DNA of 64,000 bases from assembly GCA_022649135.1 (NCBI GenBank), contig JALCNP010000007.1, positions 1 through 64,000 on the forward strand, given 5' to 3'. The position numbers and the translations under genes were made by a program. The stretch comes from Bifidobacterium sp. GTDB lineage: Bacteria; Actinomycetota; Actinomycetes; Actinomycetales; Bifidobacteriaceae. Of this stretch, positions 31,617-46,956 are shown piece after piece. The notes beneath the pieces were generated by a model that did no database searches, had not been told where the DNA came from, and saw only the letters and a list, made by a program, of their open reading frames with translations. Numbering within the stretch: the first letter of the stretch is position 1; every line of letters begins with the position of its first letter.

Positions 31617-33293
31617 ATGGTTTATTTTTACGCGATCGCAGCGGTTCTGCTGGTAGTTGCGATTTTGGCGGCGATGTACAAACCCTTTGGTGGATACATG
31701 GCATGGGTGTTTACGTCGTCGAAGGATCTGGCGCCCGAACGCTGGTTCTATAGAGTGGTCGGTGTGGACTCGGGCAAGAGTCAGCCGTGGAGGTCCTATC
31801 TGCGGGGGGTGCTTGCGTTCTCCCTGGTGGGTCTCATCATTCTCTACGCGCTGCAGCGCCTGCAGCAGTACCTGCCCTATTCGCTGGGGCTGGGTGCGGT
31901 CTCGCCGTTCCTGGCCTTCAACACGGCCGCATCATTTGTGACGAACACGAACTGGCAGGCGTATTCTCCGGAGACCACCGTGGGCTACACTGTGCAGCTT
32001 GCCGGTCTGTGCGTGCAGAATTTCCTTTCCGCGGCCGTGGGCATCGCGGTCGCCATCGCTCTCGTCCGCGGGTTCGCGCAGAAGAAGCAGGAGAACATCG
32101 GCAACTTCTGGGTCGATATGATGCGCGCGTGGTGGCGGATCCTGCTTCCCATCGCGTTCGTCGGGGCTCTGCTCCTCATCGCATTGGGAACCATCGAGAA
32201 TTTCCACGGGTTTGTAAGCACGGCGACGGTGGCCTCGGGGGCCCAGCAGATCCCGGGCGGCCCGGTCGCCTCGCAGGAGATCATCAAGGTGCTGGGTACG
32301 AACGGCGGCGGCTTCTTCAACGCCAATTCCGCCCATCCGTTTGAAAATCCCTCGGTGTGGACGAATCTCATTCAGATCATCTGCATGCTGGCCATCCCCG
32401 TGTCGCTCACCCGCACTTTCGGCGTCATGGTCGGCGATGTGAGGCAGGGCTATGCCCTCGCCGCCGCGATGCTGATTCTCTGGACCGCGTCCTTCCTTAT
32501 CCTGATCGGCTTCGAGTCCTCGCTGCACGACCCGGCCGCCCGTCTTGCGGGAGGCGCGATGGAAGGCAAGGAGACACGCTTCGGTATCGTGTGGTCCAGT
32601 GTCTTCGGCACCACCTCCACCGGAACTTCGACCGGTGCGGTCGACTCCGCCCACGGCTCGTTCACGGCGCTCGGAGGCATGATGCTGCTGCTGAACATGA
32701 TGCTGGGGGAGGTCTCCCCCGGAGGGGTGGGAACCGGACTGTACGGCATCATCGTCATGGCGGTGGTCACCGTGTTCATCGCCGGTCTGCTGGTGGGACG
32801 CACCCCGGAATACCTCGGCAAGAAAATCGGACCCCATCAGATGAAGCTGGCTTCGCTCTACTTCCTGGTCATGCCGGTCATCGTGCTTGCGGGTGTGGGC
32901 CTTTCGTTCGCGATACCGGGAATATCGAAGGGATCCGCCTCCATCCCGGGCTTCAACCCGGGGTCTCATGGCTTCTCCGAAGTGGTGTACGCCTTCACGT
33001 CCGCGACCAACAACAACGGCTCGGCGTTCGGCGGTCTGAGCGCGAACACGCCCTGGCTTGACGTCGCCCTCGGTGTCGCCATGCTTCTTGGTCGGTTCAT
33101 TCCCATCGTGCTGACATTGGCCCTGGCCGGATCGATGTCCAAGCAGGACAAGATCACGGCGACCAGTGGAACCCTCAGGACCGACACGGCGCTGTTCGTG
33201 TTCCTTCTGGTGTTCGTCATCATAATTATCGTGGCGCTGACGTTCTTCCCGGCACTGGCATTGGGACCGTTGGCGGAAGGGTTGGGTGCCTGA
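31617..33293 (+). CDS. kdpA: Potassium-transporting ATPase, potassium-binding subunit
   Basis: Channel-like membrane subunit of the high-affinity Kdp pump; it selects and conducts K+ into the cell. The 558-residue protein shows about ten hydrophobic segments and the KdpA filter-loop blocks, including [35 protein letters not shown], and [14 protein letters not shown], where the conserved TNxNGSAF-type turns are visible. Normal length for the family. AAGAGG lies before the ATG. Its stop and the kdpB ATG are separated by one base, so they are translated from one mRNA. Confidence 0.97.
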   Translation: MVYFYAIAAVLLVVAILAAMYKPFGGYMAWVFTSSKDLAPERWFYRVVGVDSGKSQPWRSYLRGVLAFSLVGLIILYALQRLQQYLPYSLGLGAVSPFLAFNTAASFVTNTNWQAYSPETTVGYTVQLAGLCVQNFLSAAVGIAVAIALVRGFAQKKQENIGNFWVDMMRAWWRILLPIAFVGALLLIALGTIENFHGFVSTATVASGAQQIPGGPVASQEIIKVLGTNGGGFFNANSAHPFENPSVWTNLIQIICMLAIPVSLTRTFGVMVGDVRQGYALAAAMLILWTASFLILIGFESSLHDPAARLAGGAMEGKETRFGIVWSSVFGTTSTGTSTGAVDSAHGSFTALGGMMLLLNMMLGEVSPGGVGTGLYGIIVMAVVTVFIAGLLVGRTPEYLGKKIGPHQMKLASLYFLVMPVIVLAGVGLSFAIPGISKGSASIPGFNPGSHGFSEVVYAFTSATNNNGSAFGGLSANTPWLDVALGVAMLLGRFIPIVLTLALAGSMSKQDKITATSGTLRTDTALFVFLLVFVIIIIVALTFFPALALGPLAEGLGA

Positions 33294-33294
33294 G

Positions 33295-35436
33295 ATGTCT
33301 GATTCGCAGGCCGTTCTCGGCAATATGAAGAAAAATAGCAACGCGGGACTGGGACATATGCTGTCGAAGGCGTTCCCGGAGGCGCTCAAGAAGTTCAATC
33401 CCCGTGTGCAATGGCACAATCCGGTGATGTTCGTCGTCTGGGTCGGGGCGTTGTTCCTCACCGTCCTCGGCGTCTTCCAACTCGTCTTCCCCCATGACGC
33501 CAGCCTGCGTGGAGGCAGCGGCATACCCGCGTATTTCACGTGGGTGATAGCCCTGTGGCTGTGGGCGACCGTTCTGTTCGCGAACCTCGCGGAGGCCGTA
33601 GCCGAGGGACGTGGAAAGGCCCAGGCCGATGCGCTGCGCAAGACGCGCACCGCGACACCTGCGCGAAGGGTCCACGGCTACGACGCCCAGGATGATCCGG
33701 ATGTGAGCATCACGCCGGCCATCGAGGTGTCCTCCAGCGAACTTCGCCGCGGCGATGTGGTCATCGTCTCCGCGGGCGAGCTCGTGCCCGGCGACGGCGA
33801 CGTCATATCCGGAATCGCTTCGGTGGACGAGTCGGCGATCACCGGCGAATCCGCCCCGGTGATCCGTGAGTCCGGTGGGGACAGGAGTGCCGTCACCGGC
33901 GGTACGCGCGTGCTTTCCGACCGCATCATCGTGCGTATCACCCAGAAGCCGGGAGAAAGCTTCGTCGACAAGATGATCCACCTGGTGGAGGGGGCGAACA
34001 GACAGAAGACTCCCAACGAGATAGCGCTGAGCGTTCTGCTCAGCTCGCTCACCATCATTTTCCTGGTGGTGGTGCTGACTCTCAATCCCATGGCGGCGTA
34101 TCAGAAGGCCTCGGTTTCGCTGACCATACTCATCTCGCTGCTTGTCTGCCTCATTCCCACGACGATCGGAGCCCTTCTGAGCGCCATCGGCATTGCGGGA
34201 ATGGATCGCATGGTTCAGCGCAACGTCCTGGCCACGTCCGGCCGTGCCATCGAGGCAGCCGGCGACGTCACCACCCTGCTGCTGGACAAGACGGGAACGA
34301 TCACCTACGGCAACCGCCAGGCATCCACCTTCCACGCCCTGCCCGGGGTGAGCCATGACGACATGGTCCGTGCGGCCGCCCTCAGCTCGCTGGCGGACAA
34401 TACTCCCGAAGGTCAGTCCATCGTCGCTCTGGCGGCGAAGGAGGGATGCGTTCTCGAGCAGGTCGACGGAACCACATCGGTTCCCTTCACCGCGCAGACG
34501 CGCATGTCCGGCCTGGATCTGCCAGATGGCGCGCATATACGCAAGGGAGCGGCCTCCGCCGTCGAATCGTGGATAGCCGCCGAAGGAGGCACCCCCGATC
34601 AGGAGACCATGGATCAGCTGCATGACCGTGTCACCGTGGTGTCCCAGGCAGGGGGGACGCCGCTTGTCGTCGCTCGGCAGAACGAGGATGGAAGCATCCG
34701 CGTTCTGGGCGTGGTCGAGCTCAAGGACATCATCAAGAAGGGTCTGAAGGAGCGGTTCGCCGATATGCGCAAAATGGGGATCCGCACGGTGATGGTCACC
34801 GGGGACAACCCCCTGACGGCCAAGGCCATCGCGGCCGAAGCCGGAGTCGATGACTTCATCGCCGAGGCCAAGCCCGAGGACAAGCTGTCGTACATCAGGG
34901 CCGAGCAGGCCAAAGGCCAGCTTGTGGCCATGACGGGCGACGGCACGAACGATGCACCGGCGCTTGCCCAGGCCGATGTCGGCGTCGCCATGAACTCTGG
35001 AACCTCTGCGGCGAAGGAGGCGGGCAACATGGTGGATCTGGATTCGGATCCGACCAAGCTGATCGACATCGTCCGCATCGGAAAGCAGCTGCTCATCACC
35101 CGCGGCGCGCTGACGACGTTCTCCATAGCCAACGACGTGGCCAAGTATTTTGCCATCATACCGGCCATGTTCATGCAGACGTTCCCCGGCCTGTCCGTCC
35201 TGAACGTCATGGGTCTGCACTCGCCCTTCTCGGCCGTGCTGTCGGCCATCATCTTCAACGCCATCATCATCGTTCTGCTGATTCCTCTGGCATTGAAGGG
35301 TGTGAAGTATCGCGCCGAGGGAAGTGAGAAGATCCTGTCGCGCAACCTGAGAATCTACGGGTTGGGAGGCATCATCGCCCCATTCATCGGCATCTGGATC
35401 ATCGATTTGTTTATTCGCTTGATCCCGGGCATGTAA
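33295..35436 (+). CDS. kdpB: Potassium-transporting ATPase, ATP-binding subunit
   Basis: P-type ATPase subunit that powers K+ uptake. The 713-residue protein has the phosphorylation motif [12 protein letters not shown] with Asp331, the actuator motif ITGESAPV, the hinge [20 protein letters not shown] and the KdpB-type membrane segments. ATG 33295 starts one base after the kdpA stop. It is followed by kdpC 14 nt later. All motifs are intact, so the pump should be functional. Confidence 0.97.
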   Translation: MSDSQAVLGNMKKNSNAGLGHMLSKAFPEALKKFNPRVQWHNPVMFVVWVGALFLTVLGVFQLVFPHDASLRGGSGIPAYFTWVIALWLWATVLFANLAEAVAEGRGKAQADALRKTRTATPARRVHGYDAQDDPDVSITPAIEVSSSELRRGDVVIVSAGELVPGDGDVISGIASVDESAITGESAPVIRESGGDRSAVTGGTRVLSDRIIVRITQKPGESFVDKMIHLVEGANRQKTPNEIALSVLLSSLTIIFLVVVLTLNPMAAYQKASVSLTILISLLVCLIPTTIGALLSAIGIAGMDRMVQRNVLATSGRAIEAAGDVTTLLLDKTGTITYGNRQASTFHALPGVSHDDMVRAAALSSLADNTPEGQSIVALAAKEGCVLEQVDGTTSVPFTAQTRMSGLDLPDGAHIRKGAASAVESWIAAEGGTPDQETMDQLHDRVTVVSQAGGTPLVVARQNEDGSIRVLGVVELKDIIKKGLKERFADMRKMGIRTVMVTGDNPLTAKAIAAEAGVDDFIAEAKPEDKLSYIRAEQAKGQLVAMTGDGTNDAPALAQADVGVAMNSGTSAAKEAGNMVDLDSDPTKLIDIVRIGKQLLITRGALTTFSIANDVAKYFAIIPAMFMQTFPGLSVLNVMGLHSPFSAVLSAIIFNAIIIVLLIPLALKGVKYRAEGSEKILSRNLRIYGLGGIIAPFIGIWIIDLFIRLIPGM

Positions 35437-35450
35437 CGGGAGGTAAGGAA

Positions 35451-36080
35451 ATGAGATTGTTTGAAACACTTCACGCACGCACTCTTGTCGCCGCGTTGAA
35501 GGCGATGGTCGTGCTGACGCTGTTCATTGCGCTGATATACACGCCTGCGGTCACGCTCGTCGGCCAGGGACTGTTCCACGATCAGGCCAACGGCTCGCTC
35601 ATCACCGATTCTCAGGGAAAGGTGATCGGCTCGCGGTACATCGGGCAGTCGTTCCTCGACAAAAAGGGCAGGCCGCTGGTCAGGTATTTCCAGTCGAGGC
35701 CGTCGGTGACGACCGATGCGCAGGGCAAGGATCTGCCATACAACGCCGGATCATCCGGGGGGTCGAACCTCGGGACCTCGGACGCCACGCTGCTGCAGGC
35801 CATACGCCAGCGCAGGGCTGCCGTCGCGAAGCTGGAGAAGGTCAGTCCGGACAAGGTCCCCGCCGATGCGGTGACGGCTTCGGCGTCGGGTCTTGATTAT
35901 CAGATCAGTCCCGCCTACGCGTCGCTTCAGGTCAATCGCGTCGCCAGGGCGCGGCACATGAGCCCGGCCTCCGTGGAGGCGCTGGTGCAGAGGTACACGT
36001 CGGGTCGGGGTCTTGGCTTCATCGGAGACCCGGGCGTCAACGTCGTGCTGCTCAACGCGGCCCTCGACCGGATGCGATAG
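35451..36080 (+). CDS. kdpC: Potassium-transporting ATPase, KdpC subunit
   Basis: Single-span assembly subunit of the Kdp pump, 209 residues. The membrane helix lies near residues 12-38 (ALKAMVVLTLFIALIYTPAV), followed by an extracytoplasmic domain with FLDKKGRPLVRYFQSRPSV, a SGGSNLGTSDATL segment and the C-terminal VNVVLLNAALDRMR. It completes kdpFABC. ACGGGAGGTAAGG lies just upstream of the ATG. A very strong hairpin begins 3 nt after its stop. Confidence 0.96.
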   Translation: MRLFETLHARTLVAALKAMVVLTLFIALIYTPAVTLVGQGLFHDQANGSLITDSQGKVIGSRYIGQSFLDKKGRPLVRYFQSRPSVTTDAQGKDLPYNAGSSGGSNLGTSDATLLQAIRQRRAAVAKLEKVSPDKVPADAVTASASGLDYQISPAYASLQVNRVARARHMSPASVEALVQRYTSGRGLGFIGDPGVNVVLLNAALDRMR

Positions 36081-36083
36081 CCC

Positions 36084-36125
36084 ATGGCGGGGAGGGGAGC
36101 CGGGTGCGGCTCCCCTCCCCGCCAT
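36084..36125 (+). terminator. Strong hairpin between kdpC and kdpD
   Basis: Perfect 18-bp arms, starting ATGGCGGGGAGGGGAGCC at 36084 and ending at 36125, enclose a 6-nt loop (GGGTGC). It lies directly after the kdpC stop. There is no T-run, so it may act as an mRNA stabiliser or partial terminator that separates pump and sensor expression. Confidence 0.7.
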
Positions 36126-36169
36126 GCGCTCTGCGCATAAAGCGTATGCTGTTGTGCGCGGGGCGCTAT

Positions 36170-36181
36170 ATGTGTACACAT
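36170..36181. promoter_or_regulatory. Palindrome upstream of kdpD
   Basis: ATGTGTACACAT is a perfect 12-bp palindrome 55 nt before the kdpD ATG. Another near-repeat, TGCATGATATGCATGC, lies just after it. Either could be part of a promoter/operator for kdpDE; no consensus match lets me name the factor. Confidence 0.4.
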
Positions 36182-36236
36182 GGGTGCATGATATGCATGC
36201 TTGAGCTATTCGCCGTCGTGAACATGGGAAGTCGCA

Positions 36237-39026
36237 ATGACTAAGGGATCGCTGAAAATACTGATTGGCGCCGCTCCGGGTGTCGGAAAGACGTATGCCA
36301 TGCTGCGCGAGGGGCATAGACTCGTGCACGACGGGAGCGACGTCGTGATCGCCTATCTGGAGACCCATGGGCGAAAGGCGACCGAGGAGGAGGCTCACGG
36401 GCTTGAATCCATACCCCCCAGGCTCATGACCTACCGGCATCTGCATGTGCAGGAGATGGATCTGGCCGCCACGCTGCGCAGACATCCCCAGGTGGCCCTT
36501 GTCGACGAGCTTGCTCATACGAACGTGTCGGGCTGCGTGCACGACAAACGATGGCAGGATGTGCAGGACATCCTCGATGCGGGCATCGACGTCATCACCA
36601 CCATCAACGTGCAGCACATCGAGTCGCTCAACGACGTCGTGAGGGCGATTACGGGAAGCCTTCAGAAGGAGACCGTTCCCGACACGTTCCTGCGGACGGC
36701 CGATCAGATAGAGGTGGTGGACATCCCCCCGCAGATACTTCGGGAACGTCTCTCCGCCGGCCTGGTCTACGCGCCCAATCGGGTGGACGCCGCCCTCTCC
36801 AACTATTTCAGACTGGGAAACCTCACTGCCCTGCGCGAGCTCGCCCTCCTGTGGCTGGCCGGCAACGTGGACGAATCCCTGCGCCAGTATCGCGAGCAGC
36901 AGGGCATCAACGACAAGTGGGAGACCCGTGAAAGGGTCGTCGTGGCCCTGTCCGGAGGGCCGGAGGGCGAGGCGCTGCTGAGGCGTGGCGCGCGCGTCGC
37001 GGCGCGGTCCGGAGGGGGCGAGCTGCTGGCCGTGCACGTCACCAGCTCCGACGGCCTGCGGTCGGGCCAGGTGCGTCTTCTGGCCCAGCAGCGTGCTCTC
37101 GTCGAAAAGCTTGGCGGCACCTTCCACCAGGTGGTGGGCGAGGACATCGTCGATTCGATCGTTGAATTCGCCGAGGCGGTGAACGCCACGCAGATCGTGA
37201 TAGGCGTCTCCAGCAGAAGCTCTCTGAGACGGTATTTCGGCCGCCCCTCGGTTTCGGAGAATCTCGTTCAGCATTGCGGCAGCATCGACGTGCATCTGGT
37301 CACCCATGACTTTGCGGCCCAGGGGTTCACCCTGCCCAAGATCCACAGCGTGCTTCCCCCGAAGCGCAAGCTTTTCGGACTGCTGTTCTGCGCGATCACC
37401 ATACCCCTTCTCACTGTCGCGTTGATGCCGGGACATGACGAGTACAGCCTTCCGCGCAACATTCTCTCCTATCAGCTCATCGTTGTGATAGCCGCCATGA
37501 TCGGAGGGGCGATTCCGGCCGTCGCCGCCGCGCTGGTCTCCGGAGCCATCATCGACCTGTTCTTCATCGCCCCCATCGGCACGTTCCACATGTATGAGCA
37601 GTTCGGCGTCATCTCGCTCCTTCTCTATGTGGTTATCGCGCTGCTCGTCAGCTACGTGGTGGATCATGCGGAACGGCGAAGCCATGCGGCCCAGCGGGCC
37701 CGAGCCGAATCGGAGCTGCTGTCGTCGATTTCGGGAAGTGTGCTCAGAAGCCATGATCCGCTCCGGGCGCTGGTGGACCGCGCGCGGGAGGCGTTCGGAT
37801 TCAGCCGGGTGACCTTGCGGCAGGAGGATGGGACCATCGTGCAAAGCGTGTCCGAGCCTGCCCCCGGCCAGCAGGAGGGACACGGCGATTCATCAGGGGG
37901 TCCGGCGGCGGAACAGGGTGCATGCGCGCATGCGGACGGTGGCGCGGAGCGCCGCGCAGTGGACGCCGGGGACGGCAATGGGCCGCATTATGACGTGGAT
38001 GACGGCATCAAGGACGTGTCCGACGATGATGACGACCATCTTATGGTGTACGAACTCAACGGCGGCAAGGCGACCCTGACCGCCGAGGGGGCGGAGATCA
38101 CCGCCAACGACCAGCGGCTCTTCAACACGGTTCTCACCCAGGTCCAGACTGTGCTCGAGCACAAGGATCTGGAACGCAAGGCCAGCAGAATAGAGCCTCT
38201 GACGGCGGCGGACAGGATTCGCAGCGCCCTTCTTGACGCCCTCAGTCACGATCTGCGCAGGCCTCTGGCCTCGGCTACCGCCGCGGTCAGCGGCCTGATG
38301 GGCAATTATGACCACCTTGATGAATCCGACCGCGACGATCTGCTGCAGGTGGCGTCGCGGAGCCTGGAGGAGCTGACGAAGCTTGTCACCGATCTTCTGG
38401 ATGTCAGTCGGCTGCGTGAGGACGCCCTTCCGATTTCGTTGTGCGCGACCGACAGCGAATCGGTTATCGTCGGGGCGCTTGACGAACTGGATATGGGACC
38501 GGACAAGGTCAGTCTCGATATCCATGAGAGCCCGCTGGTATGCGCCGATCCGCCCCTTCTGAGACGTTCGATCTCAAATCTGCTTCTCAACGCCAGTCGG
38601 TTCAATCCGCCGAACAGAAAAATCGGGATATCCATCAGCGCATTCCGCGAGCGGGTGGAGATTCGCATCATCGACTACGGACCCGGGATCGCCCCGCAGC
38701 GCAAGGAGAAGATATTCGTGCCGTTCCAACGTTTGGGCGACACCGATAACACCACTGGCCTGGGTCTGGGCCTGGCCCTTTCCAAAGGATTCGTGGAGGG
38801 GATGGGCGGCAGGCTGATCGCCGAGGACACGCCTGGAGGCGGGCTGACCATGGTGATTTCGCTCAGGGCGCTCGGCCCCGACGCCGTCGTGGGAAGCCCC
38901 ATCTCCCTTCCGCCCGGTCAGATCGATGACAGCGACGTCAACGTCGATCAGCTGATCGACACATCAACGGCTGCAGACCCGATGCAGGAAGAGGGTTCGC
39001 AGTCTTGGGAAAAGGGGGAAGAATGA
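36237..39026 (+). CDS. kdpD: Sensor histidine kinase KdpD
   Basis: Membrane sensor of potassium limitation that phosphorylates KdpE, 929 residues. Residues 1-220 form the KdpD domain with Walker A GAAPGVGKT (11-19) and ALVDELAHTNVSG; residues about 225-360 are a Usp-like domain; four membrane helices (DUF4118) span about 375-480. A GAF-like region follows, interrupted by a long acidic, low-complexity insertion (about residues 545-600). The H box is DALSHDLRRPLA near residue 671, with N box NLLLNASRFNPP, G1 DYGPGIAP and G2 GLGLGLALSKG intact. GGGAAG lies 5-6 nt before the ATG. It overlaps kdpE by 4 nt. Confidence 0.96.
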   Translation: MTKGSLKILIGAAPGVGKTYAMLREGHRLVHDGSDVVIAYLETHGRKATEEEAHGLESIPPRLMTYRHLHVQEMDLAATLRRHPQVALVDELAHTNVSGCVHDKRWQDVQDILDAGIDVITTINVQHIESLNDVVRAITGSLQKETVPDTFLRTADQIEVVDIPPQILRERLSAGLVYAPNRVDAALSNYFRLGNLTALRELALLWLAGNVDESLRQYREQQGINDKWETRERVVVALSGGPEGEALLRRGARVAARSGGGELLAVHVTSSDGLRSGQVRLLAQQRALVEKLGGTFHQVVGEDIVDSIVEFAEAVNATQIVIGVSSRSSLRRYFGRPSVSENLVQHCGSIDVHLVTHDFAAQGFTLPKIHSVLPPKRKLFGLLFCAITIPLLTVALMPGHDEYSLPRNILSYQLIVVIAAMIGGAIPAVAAALVSGAIIDLFFIAPIGTFHMYEQFGVISLLLYVVIALLVSYVVDHAERRSHAAQRARAESELLSSISGSVLRSHDPLRALVDRAREAFGFSRVTLRQEDGTIVQSVSEPAPGQQEGHGDSSGGPAAEQGACAHADGGAERRAVDAGDGNGPHYDVDDGIKDVSDDDDDHLMVYELNGGKATLTAEGAEITANDQRLFNTVLTQVQTVLEHKDLERKASRIEPLTAADRIRSALLDALSHDLRRPLASATAAVSGLMGNYDHLDESDRDDLLQVASRSLEELTKLVTDLLDVSRLREDALPISLCATDSESVIVGALDELDMGPDKVSLDIHESPLVCADPPLLRRSISNLLLNASRFNPPNRKIGISISAFRERVEIRIIDYGPGIAPQRKEKIFVPFQRLGDTDNTTGLGLGLALSKGFVEGMGGRLIAEDTPGGGLTMVISLRALGPDAVVGSPISLPPGQIDDSDVNVDQLIDTSTAADPMQEEGSQSWEKGEE

Positions 39027-39730
39027 AGATTCTCATCGCCGACGATGATCCGCAGTTCCTCAAGGCGCTGCGCATCACGCTGCGATCGCAGGGATACGAG
39101 ATCATCACGGCGCAGGATGGAGTGTCGTGTATCTCCTTGGCCGTGGACACCCATCCGGACATGTTCATCCTCGATCTGGGCATGCCCCATATGGACGGCA
39201 TCAGCGTGATAGAGGGGGTGAGAGGATGGACGAACGCGCCCATCCTCGTGGTGTCGGGGCGGGTGAACGCCCGGGAGAAGGTGAGGGCGTTGGATGCCGG
39301 GGCGGATGATTACGTGACCAAGCCCGTGTCGATAGATGAGCTGCTCGCCCGGATACGGGCGTTGAGCCGACGAATGACACAGCCCTCGGAGGACCAGGAG
39401 CCCGTGGTCCATCTCGGTGCGGTCACCGTCGATCTGGCGTCGCACAGTGTGGACAAGGCCATTCGGGGTCGGCGGGTCAAGGTGAAGCTGACCCCGACCG
39501 AGTGGAAAATGCTGGAGTTCCTCATTCGCAACTGCGGCAAACTGGTCACCCGCCAGGATCTGCTGACGCACATCTGGGGCAGCGAGCACATCTCCGACAG
39601 CGGATACCTGCGCTTGTACATGTCCCAGCTTCGCAAGAAGATCGAGCCCGACCCCTCCCATCCACGGTACCTTCTCACGGAAACGGGAATGGGGTACCGG
39701 TTGGATCCGGGGCCGGGCCAGAAGCGGTGA
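39023..39730 (+). CDS. kdpE: Response regulator KdpE
   Basis: OmpR-type DNA-binding regulator activated by KdpD, 235 residues. The receiver domain has the acidic pair Asp8/Asp9, phospho-acceptor Asp51 in FILDLGMPHMDG, and Lys100 in DDYVTKP. The winged helix of the C-terminal half includes VKLTPTEWKMLEFLIRN and the recognition part SGYLRLYMSQLRKKIEPD. ATG 39023 was chosen over an earlier in-frame ATG (39005) because it lines up with the family start, with AAGGGGGAAG just upstream, and its ATGA overlap with the kdpD stop. The next gene is convergent with 9 nt between stops. Confidence 0.96.
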   Translation: MKILIADDDPQFLKALRITLRSQGYEIITAQDGVSCISLAVDTHPDMFILDLGMPHMDGISVIEGVRGWTNAPILVVSGRVNAREKVRALDAGADDYVTKPVSIDELLARIRALSRRMTQPSEDQEPVVHLGAVTVDLASHSVDKAIRGRRVKVKLTPTEWKMLEFLIRNCGKLVTRQDLLTHIWGSEHISDSGYLRLYMSQLRKKIEPDPSHPRYLLTETGMGYRLDPGPGQKR

Positions 39731-39739
39731 TCCGCGTCC

Positions 39740-40141
39740 TCAGCGCCTGCCGAGGATCTCGTCCACCAGCTGCGGCTTGCGTGTGATCTGCCCGGTGAAC
39801 CCCGGCCGGATGTCGAGTTTGAGGGTGACGCCCGTTCTGCAGCCCTGGCTCACCAGCTTCATGGTGGCGTCGCGCACGACGGCCAGGACATCGTCGAGGT
39901 TGCCCTCGATGTTGGTGAACATGGCGTTCGTCTCCTGGGGGAGGCCCGAATCCCGGATGACGGCGATCGCCTGCGCCACATATTCGCTCAGCTCCTCGCC
40001 GACGCCGCTGGGGGCGATGGCCACAGCGGCGACCGTGTTGACGTAGGGCGCCGCCTGTGCGCGGTCCGGCTTCGTTTCCTGTGTGGTGCCCGTGCTTCGG
40101 GTGTCGTCGTGTTCCGTGTTGGTGTTGGTGTTGGTGCCCAT
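39740..40141 (-). CDS. Thiamine-binding family protein (MTH1187/YkoF type)
   Basis: A 133-residue protein of the thiamine-binding (DUF77, PF01910-like) family. The core runs from VAAVAIAPSGVGEELSEYVA through RDSGLPQETNAMFTNIEG to GVTLKLDIRPGFTGQI, the usual alpha/beta fold that binds thiamine or the HMP moiety. The first 30 residues are a Thr/Asn-rich tail encoded partly by a short GTGTTG-type repeat (40112-40138). The start at 40141 is supported by AAAGGA. It is the last gene of the thi block on this strand, 19 nt after thiD, so it belongs functionally there. Its stop lies 9 nt from kdpE. Confidence 0.85.
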   Translation of the reverse strand: MGTNTNTNTEHDDTRSTGTTQETKPDRAQAAPYVNTVAAVAIAPSGVGEELSEYVAQAIAVIRDSGLPQETNAMFTNIEGNLDDVLAVVRDATMKLVSQGCRTGVTLKLDIRPGFTGQITRKPQLVDEILGRR

Positions 40142-40160
40142 ATTCTCTTTCCTTTTCTCA

Positions 40161-45096
<4,936 letters not shown>

Positions 45097-45102
45097 ATCT
45101 GC

Positions 45103-45182
45103 TCCCTACGCTGGTGTTAACCAACAGGTTCGAAGGGTCAGGCGTTCAGCCTATCTCAGCTCCGTTCGGAGCCCCCCTGCAC
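45103..45182 (-). promoter_or_regulatory. TPP (thiamine pyrophosphate) riboswitch upstream of thiM
   Basis: On the minus strand the conserved blocks are present in order: CTGAGA (45154-45159), ACCCTTCGAACCTG (45125-45138), then TTAACACCAGCGTAGGGA ending at 45103. GCTCC/GGAGC forms the short P3-type stem. The AGGGAG at the 3' end is the ribosome-binding site, 5 nt from the thiM ATG, so translational control through ligand-stabilised folding is the likely mechanism. Confidence 0.93.
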
Positions 45183-45401
45183 TAACAATCACAGAACGCT
45201 AGAAACAAAGCTGGACAACCGTGCCGGCGCGCGCCTGTTTACCGCATGTCCGCGCACCGACGATGGACGCGGGCGTCGGCGTTCCCATTCCCGCCCGGAG
45301 CCGTCCGTGCACGCCGCCACGGGAGCCGCGGATTGTCATTGTCTGGCATTATGCTCGGCCGGGTCAGTAGTCCCCAAAACCGTCAAACCAGAAGGTGCAT
45401 T

Positions 45402-46922
45402 GTGGCTGTTTCGAAGCTCGATGAAGTAGTGTCCCTAGCCAAGCGTCGCGGGTTCGTGTTCCCCGCGGGAGAGATTTACGGAGGCACGCGATCCGCCTGG
45501 GACTATGGTCCTCTCGGCGTTGCGCTCAAGGACAACATCAAGCATGAGTGGTGGCGGTCCATGGTCGTCACGCGTGGCGATGTCGTCGGTGTGGACACCT
45601 CGGTCATCCTTCCCTCCGAGGTCTGGGTCGCCTCCGGGCATGTGACCGTGTTCAACGATCCGCTTGTCGAATGCCTCAACTGCCACAAGCGCCAGCGCGC
45701 CGACAAGCTCGAGGAGGCATATGCGGAGAAGCATCATGACAGGCTTCCCGAGAACGGTTTGAAGGACATCGTGTGCCCCGCCTGCGGAACCCGCGGGAAC
45801 TGGACCGAGCCCCGTGACTTCAACATGATGCTCCGCACCCATCTGGGACCGGTGGAGGACGAGAACTCTCTGCATTATCTGCGTCCGGAGACGGCCCAGG
45901 GGATCTTCGTCGACTTCAAGAACGTGATGACGGCGTCGCGTTCGAAGCCGCCCTTCGGAATCGCGAACATGGGCAAGTCGTTCCGCAACGAGATCACCCC
46001 CGGCAACTTCATCTTCCGCACCCGGGAGTTCGAGCAGATGGAGATGGAGTTCTTCGTGACTCCCGGCACCGATGAGCAGTGGCATCAGTACTGGATCGAC
46101 ACCAGAACGCGCTGGTACACGGATCTGGGCATCCACCAGGAGAACCTGCGGCACTACGAGCATCCCCGGGAGAAGCTCTCGCACTATTCCAAGCGCACCG
46201 TCGACATCGAATACAAGTTCGGATTCCAGGGGTCGACATGGGGCGAGCTCGAAGGCATCGCCAACCGCACCGATTTCGATCTTTCCGCGCATTCCAAGCA
46301 TTCCGGCGAGGACCTGAGCTATTTCAACCAGGCCACGGGCGAGAAGTTCATCCCCTACGTCATCGAGCCCGCCGCCGGACTGACGCGTTCCCTGATGGCC
46401 TTCCTCGTCGATGCCTATGATGTCGACGAGGCCCCGAACACCAAGGGCGGGGTCGATAAACGCACCGTCCTGCGGCTTGACCCGCGTCTCGCGCCGGTGA
46501 AGGCGGCGGTGCTTCCCCTGTCGAAGAAGCCCGAGCTGCAGACGATGGCCAGGAATCTGGCCGCCGAGCTGCGCGAGCACGACTGGATGATCGACTACGA
46601 CGAGGCGGGGGCCATCGGGCGGCGCTATCGGCGCGAGGACGAGATCGGAACCCCGCTGTGCGTCACCGTTGACTTCGACACGCTTGACGATCAGGCGGTC
46701 ACCATCCGCGAGCGCGACACCATGCGGCAGGAGCGGGTCGGTCTCGACAGGGTCGCGGACTATGTCGCCCGTCGAATCGCCCAGAAGCGTGTGCGCTACC
46801 CCGAAGGCCCGGTCTCCATCGTAGGGTCCACGGCGGCGGATGGCGGCGTGGATGTGGCCGGTGAGCCCGGCGTGGACGAGTCCACGCCGATCAAGGTCGC
46901 CGAAGCGGGTGGTCTGTATTAA
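45402..46922 (+). CDS. glyS: Glycine-tRNA ligase
   Basis: Charges tRNA-Gly with glycine; the dimeric (alpha2) class II form found in actinobacteria. The 506-residue product includes [20 protein letters not shown], motif 2 [21 protein letters not shown], and motif 3 [14 protein letters not shown]. Two CxxC pairs (CLNCHKRQ and CPACGTRG) form a likely zinc site in the insertion. The GTG start at 45402 is supported by AGAAGG about 7 nt upstream and by homology; the frame is open further. Residues after about 475 are an extra tail. The gene overlaps the upstream open frame of dus but not its chosen start. Confidence 0.95.
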   Translation: MAVSKLDEVVSLAKRRGFVFPAGEIYGGTRSAWDYGPLGVALKDNIKHEWWRSMVVTRGDVVGVDTSVILPSEVWVASGHVTVFNDPLVECLNCHKRQRADKLEEAYAEKHHDRLPENGLKDIVCPACGTRGNWTEPRDFNMMLRTHLGPVEDENSLHYLRPETAQGIFVDFKNVMTASRSKPPFGIANMGKSFRNEITPGNFIFRTREFEQMEMEFFVTPGTDEQWHQYWIDTRTRWYTDLGIHQENLRHYEHPREKLSHYSKRTVDIEYKFGFQGSTWGELEGIANRTDFDLSAHSKHSGEDLSYFNQATGEKFIPYVIEPAAGLTRSLMAFLVDAYDVDEAPNTKGGVDKRTVLRLDPRLAPVKAAVLPLSKKPELQTMARNLAAELREHDWMIDYDEAGAIGRRYRREDEIGTPLCVTVDFDTLDDQAVTIRERDTMRQERVGLDRVADYVARRIAQKRVRYPEGPVSIVGSTAADGGVDVAGEPGVDESTPIKVAEAGGLY

Positions 46923-46956
46923 CGCATCCGGGCAGCGCTGCGACGCAGTTCCCGCC

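Noticed and set aside
33226..35478. A very long open frame antisense to kdpB (about 750 codons)
   Set aside because: Third-position GC bias in this genome makes long antisense frames common. The translation is rich in Arg, Gly, His and Gln, has no family pattern, and lies entirely opposite an intact kdpB.
36000..37883. Long open frame antisense to kdpC-kdpD
   Set aside because: It covers the kdpC end and the kdpD N-terminus on the other strand; the translation is Gly/Arg/His-rich with no family similarity, while KdpD motifs are intact.
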